56,488 bases of DNA from an uncultured Campylobacter sp. (GTDB lineage: Bacteria > Campylobacterota > Campylobacteria > Campylobacterales > Campylobacteraceae). The stretch lies in the NCBI RefSeq assembly GCF_947255105.1, contig NZ_CAMYFP010000009.1, forward strand, positions 1 to 56,488. Reading direction: 5' to 3'. The notes beneath the pieces are model-generated. The model saw nothing but the letters and a program-made list of their open reading frames with translations. It ran no database searches and had not been told where the DNA came from. Made by a program: the position numbers and the translations under genes. This document shows, piece after piece, positions 42,681 through 52,623 of this stretch. The first letter of the stretch is position 1. Each line of letters begins with the position of its first letter.

Positions 42681-44972
42681 TTAAAATTTACCTGCAATTG
42701 CATTTTGTAAAATCTCAGGATGAGCGTGAATATCGTCATAAATCACCTTATCAGAGTGAAATTTAACTCTTTTTAGCTCTCTAACTTTTAAAAACTCCTC
42801 TTCGCTAATTTTTTTAATCTGAATTGCTGCCTTGAAAGTTGGCGTTCCAGCTATATAATCAACTCCGCCACTTGTTAGTTCATTGCAAGCACTCTCCCAA
42901 TAGTGATATGACATCTGTATAACATCATCTAATATGCACTCGGTAACATCTGCTTTTACAACGATATAACCATATCTGCTCCAAGCTTTTATGAAGTCGC
43001 CATGTTTTATGCCATATTTTGCGGCAAGCTTTGAGTTCATCTCAGCAATTGGTCCAATACTATCGCCTCCTCTTTCGATGACTTCTGACTTTCTTGTCAT
43101 CGCTCCACCTGCGTATTGATAGACTTTTCTTGTGGTAAGAAGTTGGATTGGATACTCATCACAGGTTTTTTCATCAACTGAACCAACCATGATAGGATAA
43201 CCTTCAGGCATATTGTGTTTTTTGGCAAATTTGGATGTCTCTTCATGCATAGTTTCTTTATTATCACTAAATAGACATGGCACAAAGTTTCCCTTACCAT
43301 CGGCTGTAAAAAACTTCTTATCTAAGTATAGACTTTGTCCGCCCATCGAAGTTTCATCAGGGCAAGGCCAGTGAAGTCCATGATATTTTTTGAGTCTATA
43401 GTAACTCATTCCACCAAATCTTCTAGGATCTACTCTTCTTACTTCATCCCAAATTTCTTCTGGTGTTTGATATGTAAAATACTCTCCAAGTCCAAGTCTT
43501 CTTGCGATGTCACAGATAATCTCCCAGTCTTGTCTTGCTTCTCCAGGAGGAGTTACAACAATATCGCTGTGCTGGACTCTTCTTTCAGCATTTGCATAGG
43601 TTCCTTCCTTTTCGCCACTGCACGCTGCCGGCAAGACAATATCAGCTTTTAAGCTTGTTTCAGTTAAAAATATATCTTGGCAGACATACATTTCAAGCTT
43701 GGCGATTGATTTGAGGAAGTGATTTGTATTTGGATCTGTCATAACTGGATTTTCGCCCATAGTCCAAAAAAACTTCACTTTGCCATCTAAGATTGCATCT
43801 GGAAGTTCTGTCTTTTTTATGCCTATTTTTGGATTGAGTGTTCCTTTTTTTAGATTCCAAATGGTCTCTATCCACTCAATTGCTTTTGGATCATTTACCT
43901 TGCCTAAATTTGGAAAAGTATCAACCAAAATTCCCATATCACAACAGCCTTGAACATTTTCTTGGCCACGAATTGGCAAATCTCCGCTTCCAAGCTCACA
44001 AACATTACCAGTTGCAAGCATCAAATTTGATATAGCACAGACTCCACCAACTCCGTGATTGAAGTGAGTTACGCCCATACCATGAGTTATAACAGCTGGT
44101 TTTGTTGTGGCATACATTCTTGCAGCTTCTCTTATTTTTTGCGGATCTAGTCTAGTATATTTTGCAACTACTTCTGGTGCATAGTCCTTAACCGCCTCTT
44201 TAACATATTCAAAGCCTTTTGTGTGATTTTGTATAAACTCTTCATTTAAAAGCCCTTCTTCAATAACAGTATAGAGTAGGGCGTTTAATACTGGAATATT
44301 ATGTTCTGGCTCAAGCTGTAGATGAATGTGAGCTCTATTGGCAAACTCAGTTTTTACTGGGTCAATTACTATTAATTTTGCACCTCTACTTAGGGCTTTT
44401 TGAACGTGCATTGCAACGATTGGGTGACCATTTTCTGGATTTGAACCAATCATCATTATGCAGTTGCTATATTCGCCAATCTCTGTAAAGCTATTTGTTG
44501 CAGCTCCATTTCCAATAGTTTTGGCAAGTCCTGCCACTGTTGGAGCGTGTCAAATTCTAGCACAGTGATCGATATTGTTTGTTCCAAGAATCCTTAATAA
44601 TTTTTGTGCAACATAGTTATCTTCATGCGTACACCTTGCTGAGAAATTTCCTGCTAATGCGTCAGCTCCATACTTTTGCACAATTTCTTTCATTTTTGAA
44701 GTCATTAGCTCAAGTGCTTCATCCCAATTTGACTCAACCAAAGTTCCATCTTTGCTAAATTTGCCATCTTTTTTTCGAATCAACGGCTTTGTAAGTCTTT
44801 GTGATGAGCCTACATAATCCCAACCATAATATCCCTTTAAACAGAGAGCACCTCTATTTACAGGACTACTTTGAACGCCTTTTGCAGACTTGATAAAGTT
44901 GTTTTCAACCTTAAGCTCAATGGCGCACCCTGTCCCACAATAGGGACAAATGACCGACTTAGTCTCACGCAT
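42681..44972 (-). CDS. fdhF: Formate dehydrogenase H with in-frame selenocysteine UGA
   Basis: Oxidises formate to CO2 with a Mo/W-bis-MGD and one 4Fe-4S cluster. One coding sequence of 763 residues is split by a TGA at 44552-44550. Before it: CPYCGTGC near 9 and GALCLKGYYGWDY near 41 (cluster), then NNIDHCARI; after it HAPTVAGLAKTIGNGA. The E. coli enzyme has Arg-Val-Sec-His-Gly-Pro at this place, so the TGA is the Sec codon that ligates Mo. A hairpin of bSECIS form follows directly. Downstream motifs include GSNPENGHPIV, GHGMG-like THGMGVTHFNHG and NVQGCCDMG. Cytoplasmic, no Tat signal. Needs SelABCD, not seen here. Divergent from the hyf operon; hycI follows. Confidence 0.96.
44511..44552 (-). 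promoter_or_regulatory. bSECIS element with Sec UGA in fdhF
   Basis: On the minus strand, TGA (44552-44550) is followed by a stem: UCCAA (44544-44540) with UUGGA (44515-44511), AGU with ACU, and an apical GGCA/UGCC stem closing the loop GGACU. The E. coli fdhF element has the closely similar loop GGUCU at the same distance from its UGA. Size and place are right for SelB recognition. Confidence 0.85.
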
Positions 44973-45276
44973 AATTCCCTCCTTGCAACTAAAGATTAAA
45001 TTCTAAATATACACTTTAAATTTATTCTAGGCGAATTCTATATCTTTATGTTTTAAAATAAGATAAATTTTTTAAAGTTTAAATTAGTTTTTTTAATAAA
45101 TTTTTATTGATTAAATCTTAATAATGATAAATTTATATATTCTTAAATTTCTAACAGTTGCTCATCTGTCATCTAAATGACAGACTTTTAAAAATGAAAA
45201 TTGTAAAATCGCGGTAAAGAATTAAATTTTTATTAATTTAATCATTTAATTCATTATTTAATTTAGGAGGTTTGGG
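44973..45276. promoter_or_regulatory. Divergent control region of fdhF and hyf
   Basis: 304 AT-rich bases without a gene between the fdhF start (minus) and the hyfA GTG (plus). It holds the inverted repeat at 45166-45183 and, for hyfA, AGGAGG at 45265-45270. No RNA gene or riboswitch fold is recognisable. Confidence 0.6.
45166..45183. promoter_or_regulatory. Crp/Fnr-type operator candidate
   Basis: Perfect inverted repeat CTGTCAT-ctaa-ATGACAG. Half-sites with a four-base spacer are the geometry of Crp/Fnr-family operators. It lies 94 bases before the hyfA start. The Crp/Fnr-like gene at 55229-55870 is the obvious candidate regulator. Confidence 0.55.
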
Positions 45277-45870
45277 GTGAAGCAACATAAATTTGTTATA
45301 GCCGATTACAAACGATGTATTGGCTGTACCACCTGTATGGCAACCTGCTTCGAAAGTGCTTACGATAGGGGAAAGCTTGAAAAGTCCCGTCTTACAGTGC
45401 TTAGACAAGCAATGGGTGTCATGCCTACTCAGTGCCGCCAATGCGACGATGGGCCATGTGCAAATGTCTGTCCAACTGGAGCTTTGCGATTTGATGATAA
45501 TTGCATTGAACTGCATGAAGAGATTTGCATAGGTTGCAAAATGTGCACTATCGCCTGTCCTTATGGGGCAATTAGCTCATCAGCAGAGATAATGCCGTCA
45601 GTTAATTATGCAGTTGAACCACAAAATAATATGGAGATAGAGAGCCAAGCTGGCTCAAAAAATATCGCCATTAAATGTGATATGTGCTATGGAAGAGAGG
45701 GCGGGCCAGCATGTGTGGAGGTCTGTCCGACAAGCGCAATTGTCATGGTAGATCCACAACGTGGCGAACACAAGATAGGCTATGGTATAGATAAGCAAAG
45801 TGCAGATCAATTTGTAGCAGATGTATTGGCAGGAAGTGGTAATCTCTGCAAAATCGGAGGTGAGCGATGA
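45277..45870 (+). CDS. hyfA: HyfA, polyferredoxin electron-transfer subunit
   Basis: Carries electrons from FdhF to the hydrogenase. GTG start with AGGAGG seven bases upstream. The 197-residue protein has four 4Fe-4S cluster sets: CIGCTTCMATC near 14, CRQCDDGPCANVCP near 51, CIGCKMCTIACP near 83 and CDMCYGREGGPACVEVCP near 125. Cytoplasmic. Overlaps hyfB by four bases and is the first gene of a ten-gene operon. Confidence 0.93.
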   Translation: MKQHKFVIADYKRCIGCTTCMATCFESAYDRGKLEKSRLTVLRQAMGVMPTQCRQCDDGPCANVCPTGALRFDDNCIELHEEICIGCKMCTIACPYGAISSSAEIMPSVNYAVEPQNNMEIESQAGSKNIAIKCDMCYGREGGPACVEVCPTSAIVMVDPQRGEHKIGYGIDKQSADQFVADVLAGSGNLCKIGGER

Positions 45871-47831
45871 TTGGAATATATTCGCTATTTTTAATCAGTG
45901 CAGCTATTAGCATTTTGCTCTATAGTTTTCAAAATTTAGCTGTAAAAGTAGGTTTTGGACTAGGTGCAATAAGCTGTTTTTATGGACTAAGTTATTTTGT
46001 AGCAAATATGGGAAGTAGCGAGAGTTTTGTGCTATTTGGCAATTTTTTATATTCGCCTGTGTTTGCCCTAAATCCACTTGGAAACTTTTTTAGTTTTGTA
46101 GTGCTTTTTATAGGATTTGCAAGTAGCATTTATGGTATGAGCTATGCAAAAGAGTATATTCCAAAAGCCAGAGTTGGGGCGTTTGCCTGTCTATTCAATC
46201 TCTTTATTTTATCAATGCTTTTAGTAATTAGTGCGGATAATGTATTTTGCTTTGTCGTGCTTTGGGAGTTAATGACACTCATTTCAGCCTTTTTAATTTT
46301 GGTAAATGATGAAGAGGGCACATCAAAAGCAGTGATGGTTTATCTTGGTATCGCACAAATTGGTGCATTTTGTATAACTTGTGGGCTTTTGATCATTGCT
46401 TATTTTGCAGGAAGTTTTGAATTTAAAGACTTTTTAAATGTACAAATGCCTGTAATTGCTTCTGTTAGCGTGTTTATTTTATTTTTGATAGGTTTTGGAA
46501 GCAAGGCTGGAATGTGGCCTTTTCATGTTTGGCTCCCGATGGCTCACCCGGCAGCTCCATCAAATGTATCAGCGCTAATGAGTGGCGTTATGATTAAGGT
46601 TGCACTTTTTGCACTAGTCAAATTTACACTCTTTTTACCACTTAATATATATTTTGGCATAACAGTGTTGATTTTAGGTGCAGCAAGTTCGCTATTTGGT
46701 GTACTTTATGCTTTGTGTCAGCACGATTATAAGGCACTTTTAGCATATCACTCTGTTGAAAATATCGGCATTATTTTGCTTGGACTTGGAACTGGACTTT
46801 ATGGTTTGGCAGCAGGAAATGCAACATTAGCGGTTGTTGGATTTTTGGCAGGTTGTTATCACGTAGTAAATCATGCCATTTTTAAAGGACTTTTATTTTT
46901 GTGTGCAGGTTCAGTTTTGCATGCGACACATACGAGAAACATGGACGTTCTTGGCGGACTTGCTAAGAAAATGCCAATTACTTCAATTGGAATGTTTATC
47001 GGAATTATGGGTATTGCGGCATTACCACCGGTTAATGGCTTTGTTTCTGAGTGGTTTACCTATCAAGGAATGCTTCAAGGTGCGATGAGTGAGGGAATTT
47101 TCATAAGATATGCCTTTACATTGTCTGTTGTTGCTTTGGCATTAACTGGAGTTTTGGTTGGAATGCACTTAAAACTTTATGCTGTAATTTTTGCAGGAAC
47201 ACCACACGATAAGAAAATTTGGGAAAATGCAAAAGAAAGTCCGCTTGGAATGGTGCTTGGAATGATTATTTTGATGATTGGCTGTGTTGGATTTGGTGTG
47301 GGTGCAAATTTCGTGGTTGAATACATTATGATTGCAGTTAGCTCAATTCAAGTAAGTTCATATAGTGCAAGCGCAGGAATAAATTTAATCTCACCTATTG
47401 GAAGTATTGTTTCAACTCCTTTAATCGCTCTAATTTTATGTTCAACAATGATTTTGCCATTTGCCATCCTATATATAATGAAAGCCAATCGTAGTGCTCC
47501 AAGACAAACTGATCCTTGGGCTTGTGGATTTAAATACGATCAACGTATGCAAATAACAGGCGGTCCATTTACTGGAGATTTAAGACGTATTATGAACTGG
47601 CTTTTTAGAGGCGAGAGAAAAGTGCAGAGCAATGGATATTTTGATCCAATTACCTATCATAATCACCCAAAAGATATCTGGTGGTTTTGGTTTTATGAGC
47701 CAGTTATTGAGTGGTGCAAAAAATTTGCTCAAAAAGCTGGAATTTTTCAAAATGGCTACACAAGTGTTTATGCGCTCTATATCATTATCTATCTTTGCGC
47801 AATGCTTGCAGTTAGCTACTTTTTGATTTGA
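45867..47831 (+). CDS. hyfB: HyfB, antiporter-like membrane subunit
   Basis: Large proton-pumping-type subunit of group-4 hydrogenase, related to complex I NuoL/M/N. 654 residues, about 16 hydrophobic helices, with the core GSKAGMWPFHVWLPMAHPAAP near 212 and LLAYHSVENIGIILLG near 290 where conserved Lys, His and Glu sit in the membrane. A hydrophilic C-terminal segment (WACGFKYDQRMQITGGPF near 550) is typical for HyfB/HycC. Confidence 0.95.
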   Translation: MIGIYSLFLISAAISILLYSFQNLAVKVGFGLGAISCFYGLSYFVANMGSSESFVLFGNFLYSPVFALNPLGNFFSFVVLFIGFASSIYGMSYAKEYIPKARVGAFACLFNLFILSMLLVISADNVFCFVVLWELMTLISAFLILVNDEEGTSKAVMVYLGIAQIGAFCITCGLLIIAYFAGSFEFKDFLNVQMPVIASVSVFILFLIGFGSKAGMWPFHVWLPMAHPAAPSNVSALMSGVMIKVALFALVKFTLFLPLNIYFGITVLILGAASSLFGVLYALCQHDYKALLAYHSVENIGIILLGLGTGLYGLAAGNATLAVVGFLAGCYHVVNHAIFKGLLFLCAGSVLHATHTRNMDVLGGLAKKMPITSIGMFIGIMGIAALPPVNGFVSEWFTYQGMLQGAMSEGIFIRYAFTLSVVALALTGVLVGMHLKLYAVIFAGTPHDKKIWENAKESPLGMVLGMIILMIGCVGFGVGANFVVEYIMIAVSSIQVSSYSASAGINLISPIGSIVSTPLIALILCSTMILPFAILYIMKANRSAPRQTDPWACGFKYDQRMQITGGPFTGDLRRIMNWLFRGERKVQSNGYFDPITYHNHPKDIWWFWFYEPVIEWCKKFAQKAGIFQNGYTSVYALYIIIYLCAMLAVSYFLI

Positions 47832-47841
47832 GGGGGCGAAA

Positions 47842-48762
47842 ATGCAAACTATACTTTTAATGATTTTTCAAGTTTTGGTAATCGTTGCGGTTGCGCCTTT
47901 TTTTGATGGAATTGCTAGAAAACTTCGTGCAAAACTTCAATCAAAACAAGGAAGTGATTTTTTTCAAACTTATCGCGATATTATCAAGCTTTTTAAACGA
48001 AATAGGACAGTGCCTGAGTGCTCACACTGGGTTTTTCGCAAAACTCCGTTTTTTATGTTTGCGACCTCTGCGGCTTTACTCGCTGCAATTCCTATAACTT
48101 ATAGCAAAGATACGATTTTTGGAGCTTATGCCGATATTTTTGTGATTTTATATCTTGGAGCTTTGATCAGGTTTTTATTTGGTGCAGCTTCAATTGATAG
48201 TGGCAATCCATTTGCAGCAACTGGTGGCGGAAGAGAGCAGGTTTTAAGCGTCTATGTTGAGCCTGTAATGATGATGTGCTTGATTGTTGTAATGCTTGCA
48301 GCTGGAACGTCAAATTTAGTTGAAATTCAACAAATGGTAAGACATGGCGAAATAGGCTATCAAATTCCATCCTTTGCCGTTGCTTCAATTGCATTTTTGT
48401 GGTGTATTTATGCTGAAACTGGTAGAAAGCCATTTGACGTAGCAGAGGCGGAGCAAGAACTACAAGAGGGTTTGCTTGGCGAATATGCAGGAAGTGACTT
48501 GGGGTTGGTTCACGCAGCGCTAATTTTAAAACAATTTGCAATGATTGGGCTATTTTTAACAATCTTTGAGCCATGGAATTTTTCAAATCCATTCTTAGCG
48601 ATGATTGTTTTTGTTTTAAAAGCAGGAGTTTTCTATGTCGCAGCTGTATTTATTGATAACTTTGGACCACGTTATAAAATGACTTCGAGTTTAAGAAGAG
48701 TTTCACTATATGCTCTTGCGATCTCATTTGTAGCTTTAACTTTATATGTAGTGGGGGTGTGA
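47842..48762 (+). CDS. hyfC: HyfC, NuoH-like membrane subunit
   Basis: 306 residues, eight hydrophobic helices. Motifs of the NuoH/HycD family: GIARKLRAKLQSKQG near 24, FRYDIIKLFKR-like TYRDIIKLFKRN near 43, and AETGRKPFDVAEAEQELQEG near 190, the conserved acidic loop at the quinone-site equivalent. Links the membrane arm to HyfG/I. Confidence 0.95.
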   Translation: MQTILLMIFQVLVIVAVAPFFDGIARKLRAKLQSKQGSDFFQTYRDIIKLFKRNRTVPECSHWVFRKTPFFMFATSAALLAAIPITYSKDTIFGAYADIFVILYLGALIRFLFGAASIDSGNPFAATGGGREQVLSVYVEPVMMMCLIVVMLAAGTSNLVEIQQMVRHGEIGYQIPSFAVASIAFLWCIYAETGRKPFDVAEAEQELQEGLLGEYAGSDLGLVHAALILKQFAMIGLFLTIFEPWNFSNPFLAMIVFVLKAGVFYVAAVFIDNFGPRYKMTSSLRRVSLYALAISFVALTLYVVGV

Positions 48763-48763
48763 G

Positions 48764-49405
48764 ATGACATTAAATGTTTTAGCAATTTGTATGATTGCGA
48801 CATCTCTTGGTGTTTTTGGACTTAGAAATTTAAAACTCTCGGTCTTTGTTTATATGCTTCAAACATTAATGTTAGTAAGTGCGTTTTTGCTCTTATCAGC
48901 TAAATTTAACGCAAGTGAATTAAGAATTTGGGGAATTGTAGCGTTTTTTACAAAGGTGATTTTTGTGCCTGGCATTTTGTTATATCTCATCAAAAAACTT
49001 GGTGTAATAAGCGAAGATGAGCCAGTTGGAGGATTTTTTGTAAGTCCTGTTATTGCAATGGGATTTAGTCTTGCAATTGCAATGAGTATGTATCCAGTGT
49101 TTTTGGAACTTTCTCTTATAAAAGAGAAAATTTTACTAATTGCTTCACTTACAATTTTTATGATGGGAATTTTTGGCTTTATGCTTAGAAATTCATTTAT
49201 TAAACAAATTTTGGCCTATTGTCTGTTTGAAAACGGAATACATTTAAGTCTAGCCTTAATGGCATATAATTCACATGAGCTTGTTGAACTTGGAATTTTA
49301 ACTGATGCTATTTTTGCGGTGATTATAATGAGCGTTTTGGCAAAAAGATTTTACAAAGCTTATGACAGCTTAGATACGTCAAAAGCTACAAATTTAAGGG
49401 GTTGA
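48764..49405 (+). CDS. hyfE: HyfE, NuoK-like membrane subunit
   Basis: 213 residues with about seven hydrophobic helices; the second half has CLFENGIHLSLALMAY near 160, where a membrane Glu matches the conserved acid of NuoK. Directly follows hyfC with no HyfD-like antiporter subunit between them, unlike E. coli hyf. Confidence 0.92.
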   Translation: MTLNVLAICMIATSLGVFGLRNLKLSVFVYMLQTLMLVSAFLLLSAKFNASELRIWGIVAFFTKVIFVPGILLYLIKKLGVISEDEPVGGFFVSPVIAMGFSLAIAMSMYPVFLELSLIKEKILLIASLTIFMMGIFGFMLRNSFIKQILAYCLFENGIHLSLALMAYNSHELVELGILTDAIFAVIIMSVLAKRFYKAYDSLDTSKATNLRG

Positions 49406-49406
49406 G

Positions 49407-50882
49407 ATGAATAGTTTAGCCTTAATTTTATTGATACCTTTTGTTGGTGCGTTTTTAATGCTTTTAATGCCTAAAAATCAGGTGTTAATGAGTATTTTTC
49501 ATGTAGTTATTTCAGCTGCTACGTCTGTAGCATTGCTTTTTAATGTAACAAAAGTGCTAAATGGCGGAACATTTTATGAATTTAATAACTTTTTCTTCCT
49601 TGATAGCCTTGGCTGTGTATTTTTGGTGCTAATTGCGATTACTGGATTTTTGGTAAATTTATATGCGACAACCTATATGAAATGGGAAATTGCAAGCGGC
49701 GAGTTAAATTTAATCGATTTGAAAAAATATTATGCACTTAGCCATATTTTTGTTTTTACAATGACTTTAAGTGTGATTTGCAATAACATAGCCTTTATGT
49801 GGGCTGCCATTGAAGCAACGACTTTAGCCTCTGTATTTTTGGTGGCGATCTTTAAAGATAAAAAATCAACTGAAAGCGGATACAAATATATTGTCCTTTG
49901 CTCCATCGGTCTAGCATTTGCTTTATATGCGACAGTGTTACTTTACTCAGCAACATTTGCAAATGTAGGAAATGGCGAAGATGCAATGTTGTGGAATGTA
50001 ATTATGGCAAATGCCTCAAATTTAAATCCTAATATTTCAAAGCTTATCTTTGTTTTTGCTTTGATTGGCTTTGGCACAAAAGCTGGTCTTGCACCAACTC
50101 ATACATGGCTTCCTGACGTTCACGCACAAGGCCCAGCGCCTGTTTCAGCACTTCTTTCAGGTGTGCTTTTAAAATGTGCAATGCTTGGGCTATTTAGATA
50201 CTATGCGATTATTGCGCAAAGTGCAGGATTTGAGTTTGTGCAGTTTGTAATGCTAATCTCAGGCGTAATTACACTTTTTGTAGGTGCATTTTTCCTAATC
50301 CGCCAACACGACGTAAAAAGAATGTTTGCATATCACTCAATCGTGCATATGGGCGTCATTGCCTTTGCACTTGGCATCGGTGGTAAATTTGGTCTATATG
50401 CCGCGATTTTTCACTGTTTAGCTCACTCTTTAACAAAAGCTTTAGCATTTTGTTCAACTGGAAACATCGCGCGAGTTTATGGACATAAAGATATGAGTAA
50501 AATGGGTGGAATGATAAAAATAGCACCAATTACAACCATTTTATTTGGAGCAGCGGTCTGTTCTCTTGTAGGTGTTCCTGCATTTGCGATATTTGTTAGT
50601 GAGTTTTTGGTCTTTAAAGGAGCGATTTTAAGCGGACAATTTGTCTCAGTGGCTCTTTTTGCCATAGCTTTGGTTATTATTTTTGTAGCTGACTTTTCAC
50701 ACTTCAATATGACAAGTTTTGGCAAACCAAAGGGCGTAGTTGTCTATAATAAAGAGATGAGTTTGTGGGAAAATTTACCACTTATTATACTTTGTATTTT
50801 GATGATAGCCTTTGGTGTGTGGAATGTAGAGAGTTTTCACGCACTTGTTTCGGCTGGCGTAAAAATTATGATGGGAGTTTGA
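49407..50882 (+). CDS. hyfF: HyfF, second antiporter-like membrane subunit
   Basis: 491 residues, about 14 hydrophobic helices. Antiporter core GFGTKAGLAPTHTWLPDVHA near 222 and KRMFAYHSIVHMGVIAFALG near 305. Related to NuoM/N. Together with HyfB it is the only antiporter-like subunit in the operon. Confidence 0.94.
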   Translation: MNSLALILLIPFVGAFLMLLMPKNQVLMSIFHVVISAATSVALLFNVTKVLNGGTFYEFNNFFFLDSLGCVFLVLIAITGFLVNLYATTYMKWEIASGELNLIDLKKYYALSHIFVFTMTLSVICNNIAFMWAAIEATTLASVFLVAIFKDKKSTESGYKYIVLCSIGLAFALYATVLLYSATFANVGNGEDAMLWNVIMANASNLNPNISKLIFVFALIGFGTKAGLAPTHTWLPDVHAQGPAPVSALLSGVLLKCAMLGLFRYYAIIAQSAGFEFVQFVMLISGVITLFVGAFFLIRQHDVKRMFAYHSIVHMGVIAFALGIGGKFGLYAAIFHCLAHSLTKALAFCSTGNIARVYGHKDMSKMGGMIKIAPITTILFGAAVCSLVGVPAFAIFVSEFLVFKGAILSGQFVSVALFAIALVIIFVADFSHFNMTSFGKPKGVVVYNKEMSLWENLPLIILCILMIAFGVWNVESFHALVSAGVKIMMGV

Positions 50883-50883
50883 T

Positions 50884-52623
50884 ATGCGTGGTGATAAATT
50901 TATAGAAATTTTAAAAACAAAGGTCAATGTTTTAGAAGTAACTCGCCAAAGCGATGATCAACTTACCGCACTTGTCGATCGAAATGATCTGCCACTAGCG
51001 GTAAAAACGCTTTATTATGACATCGGTGGTTTTATTGTGACAATGGTGCCAAATGATGAAAGGGCGTTAAATGGTAACTTTGCACTTTACTACACAATCT
51101 CAATGGAGGGTTCAAAAATGACTCCAAATGATGATTTTGCACCTGAAGATAAGTGCTTTTTGACCATTAGGACGCTTATTCCTGGTGCAGATCCAACATA
51201 TCCTTCTGTAACTCCATTTGTTCCAGCGTGTGTGTGGTATGAAAGAGAAGCTTATGATATGTTTGGTTTAGTAGCAGAGGATTTACCTGACAAAAGAAGA
51301 CTTTTGTTAAGCGATGATTGGCCAAATAATTTGTTTCCATTGAGAAAAGATGCGATGGACTATCGCTACCGCCCAGATCCTGTAGCTCATCAAGATGAAC
51401 CTGACTATCCATTTTTATTTCCACAAGGTGATAGTGTAGTTGATGTACCACTTGGTCCTTTGCATGTAACTAGCGATGAGCCGGGGCATTTTAGACTGTT
51501 TTGCGACGGAGATGAGATAATTGATGCTGATTACAGGCTATTTTATCAACATCGTGGAATGGAAAAACTTGCAGAAAATAGGATGAACTACGATCAGATG
51601 GGCTATTTAGCTGAAAGAGTATGCGGAATTTGCGGCTATGCTCATGCAATTGCCTGTATTGAAGCGGCTGAAAAAGCAATTCGTTTAGAAATTCCACTTC
51701 GCGCACAGGCAATTCGTGTAATCTGCCTTGAGATTGAACGTTTGCACTCACATCTGTTAAATATAGGCTTGGCGTGTGAAGTCACAGGAAACTATAGTGC
51801 ATTTATGCATATTTTTAGAGTTCGTGAGTATTCAATGGAGTTAGCCCAACTTGTAACTGGCGGTAGAAAAACCTATGGAAACGTGATAATGGGCGGACTA
51901 AGGCGCGATATTACAGCAAATGAGATTAAAAAAGGTATCGAAATTATCAACAAACTTGATATGCAAATAAGTGAAATTTGGGACGCTGTTATGGAAGATA
52001 AGCGCCAAATTGGACGTTGGAGAGGAGTTGGAATTTTAGATAAGCAGGTTGCAAGAGATTTTAGCACTGTTGGACCAAATATGAGAGGAAGCGGTCTAAA
52101 ACGAGATAACCGCTACGATCATCCATATGATTTTTTCAAAAAGATTGAGTTTAATATCTCTGTTGAACATGGCGGAGATGTGCTAAGTCGCGAGATTGTG
52201 CGCTATAAAGAGCTTAAAGAGAGCATTAGGATAATTAGAGTTTGTCTTGAAAATATGCCAACTGGGGCAATAATGATAGATCCAAAAACTATGATTAAGC
52301 CTGAAAACTATGCACTTGGACACGATGAGGCACCGCGTGGAGAAAATATTCACTGGATTATGCAAGGAAGTGCTCAAAAGGTCTATCGTTGGAGATGTAG
52401 AGCAGCGACATACAACAACTGGCCATCTTTGCGCTACCAATTTAGAGGAAATAACATCTCAGATGCAGCGCTAATTGTCTGTTCGCTAGACCCGTGCTAT
52501 TCTTGCACCGAAAGAGTAACTGTTGTAGATATCAAGAGTAAAAAGAGTAAGATTCTCACACATAAAGATTTAAAAAGGTATTCTCAAAGCCTAAAAGATA
52601 GCCCATTAAAGGATTTAAAATGA
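50884..52623 (+). CDS. hyfG: HyfG, [NiFe]-hydrogenase large subunit fused to NuoC-like domain
   Basis: Catalytic subunit of 579 residues. The N-terminal ~170 residues are NuoC-like (WYEREAYDMFGLVAED near 118). The large-subunit part has the two Cys pairs that bind Ni-Fe: RVCGICGYAHAIAC near 241 and DPCYSCTERV near 537. After the last Cys comes a ~32-residue tail (VVDIKSKKSKIL...KDSPLKDLK) that HycI-type proteases cut. Overlaps hyfH by four bases. Confidence 0.96.
   Translation: MRGDKFIEILKTKVNVLEVTRQSDDQLTALVDRNDLPLAVKTLYYDIGGFIVTMVPNDERALNGNFALYYTISMEGSKMTPNDDFAPEDKCFLTIRTLIPGADPTYPSVTPFVPACVWYEREAYDMFGLVAEDLPDKRRLLLSDDWPNNLFPLRKDAMDYRYRPDPVAHQDEPDYPFLFPQGDSVVDVPLGPLHVTSDEPGHFRLFCDGDEIIDADYRLFYQHRGMEKLAENRMNYDQMGYLAERVCGICGYAHAIACIEAAEKAIRLEIPLRAQAIRVICLEIERLHSHLLNIGLACEVTGNYSAFMHIFRVREYSMELAQLVTGGRKTYGNVIMGGLRRDITANEIKKGIEIINKLDMQISEIWDAVMEDKRQIGRWRGVGILDKQVARDFSTVGPNMRGSGLKRDNRYDHPYDFFKKIEFNISVEHGGDVLSREIVRYKELKESIRIIRVCLENMPTGAIMIDPKTMIKPENYALGHDEAPRGENIHWIMQGSAQKVYRWRCRAATYNNWPSLRYQFRGNNISDAALIVCSLDPCYSCTERVTVVDIKSKKSKILTHKDLKRYSQSLKDSPLKDLK

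Noticed and set aside
42681..44972. Two separate formate dehydrogenase genes or a nonsense mutation
   Set aside because: The TGA falls at the known Sec position and is followed by a bSECIS hairpin.
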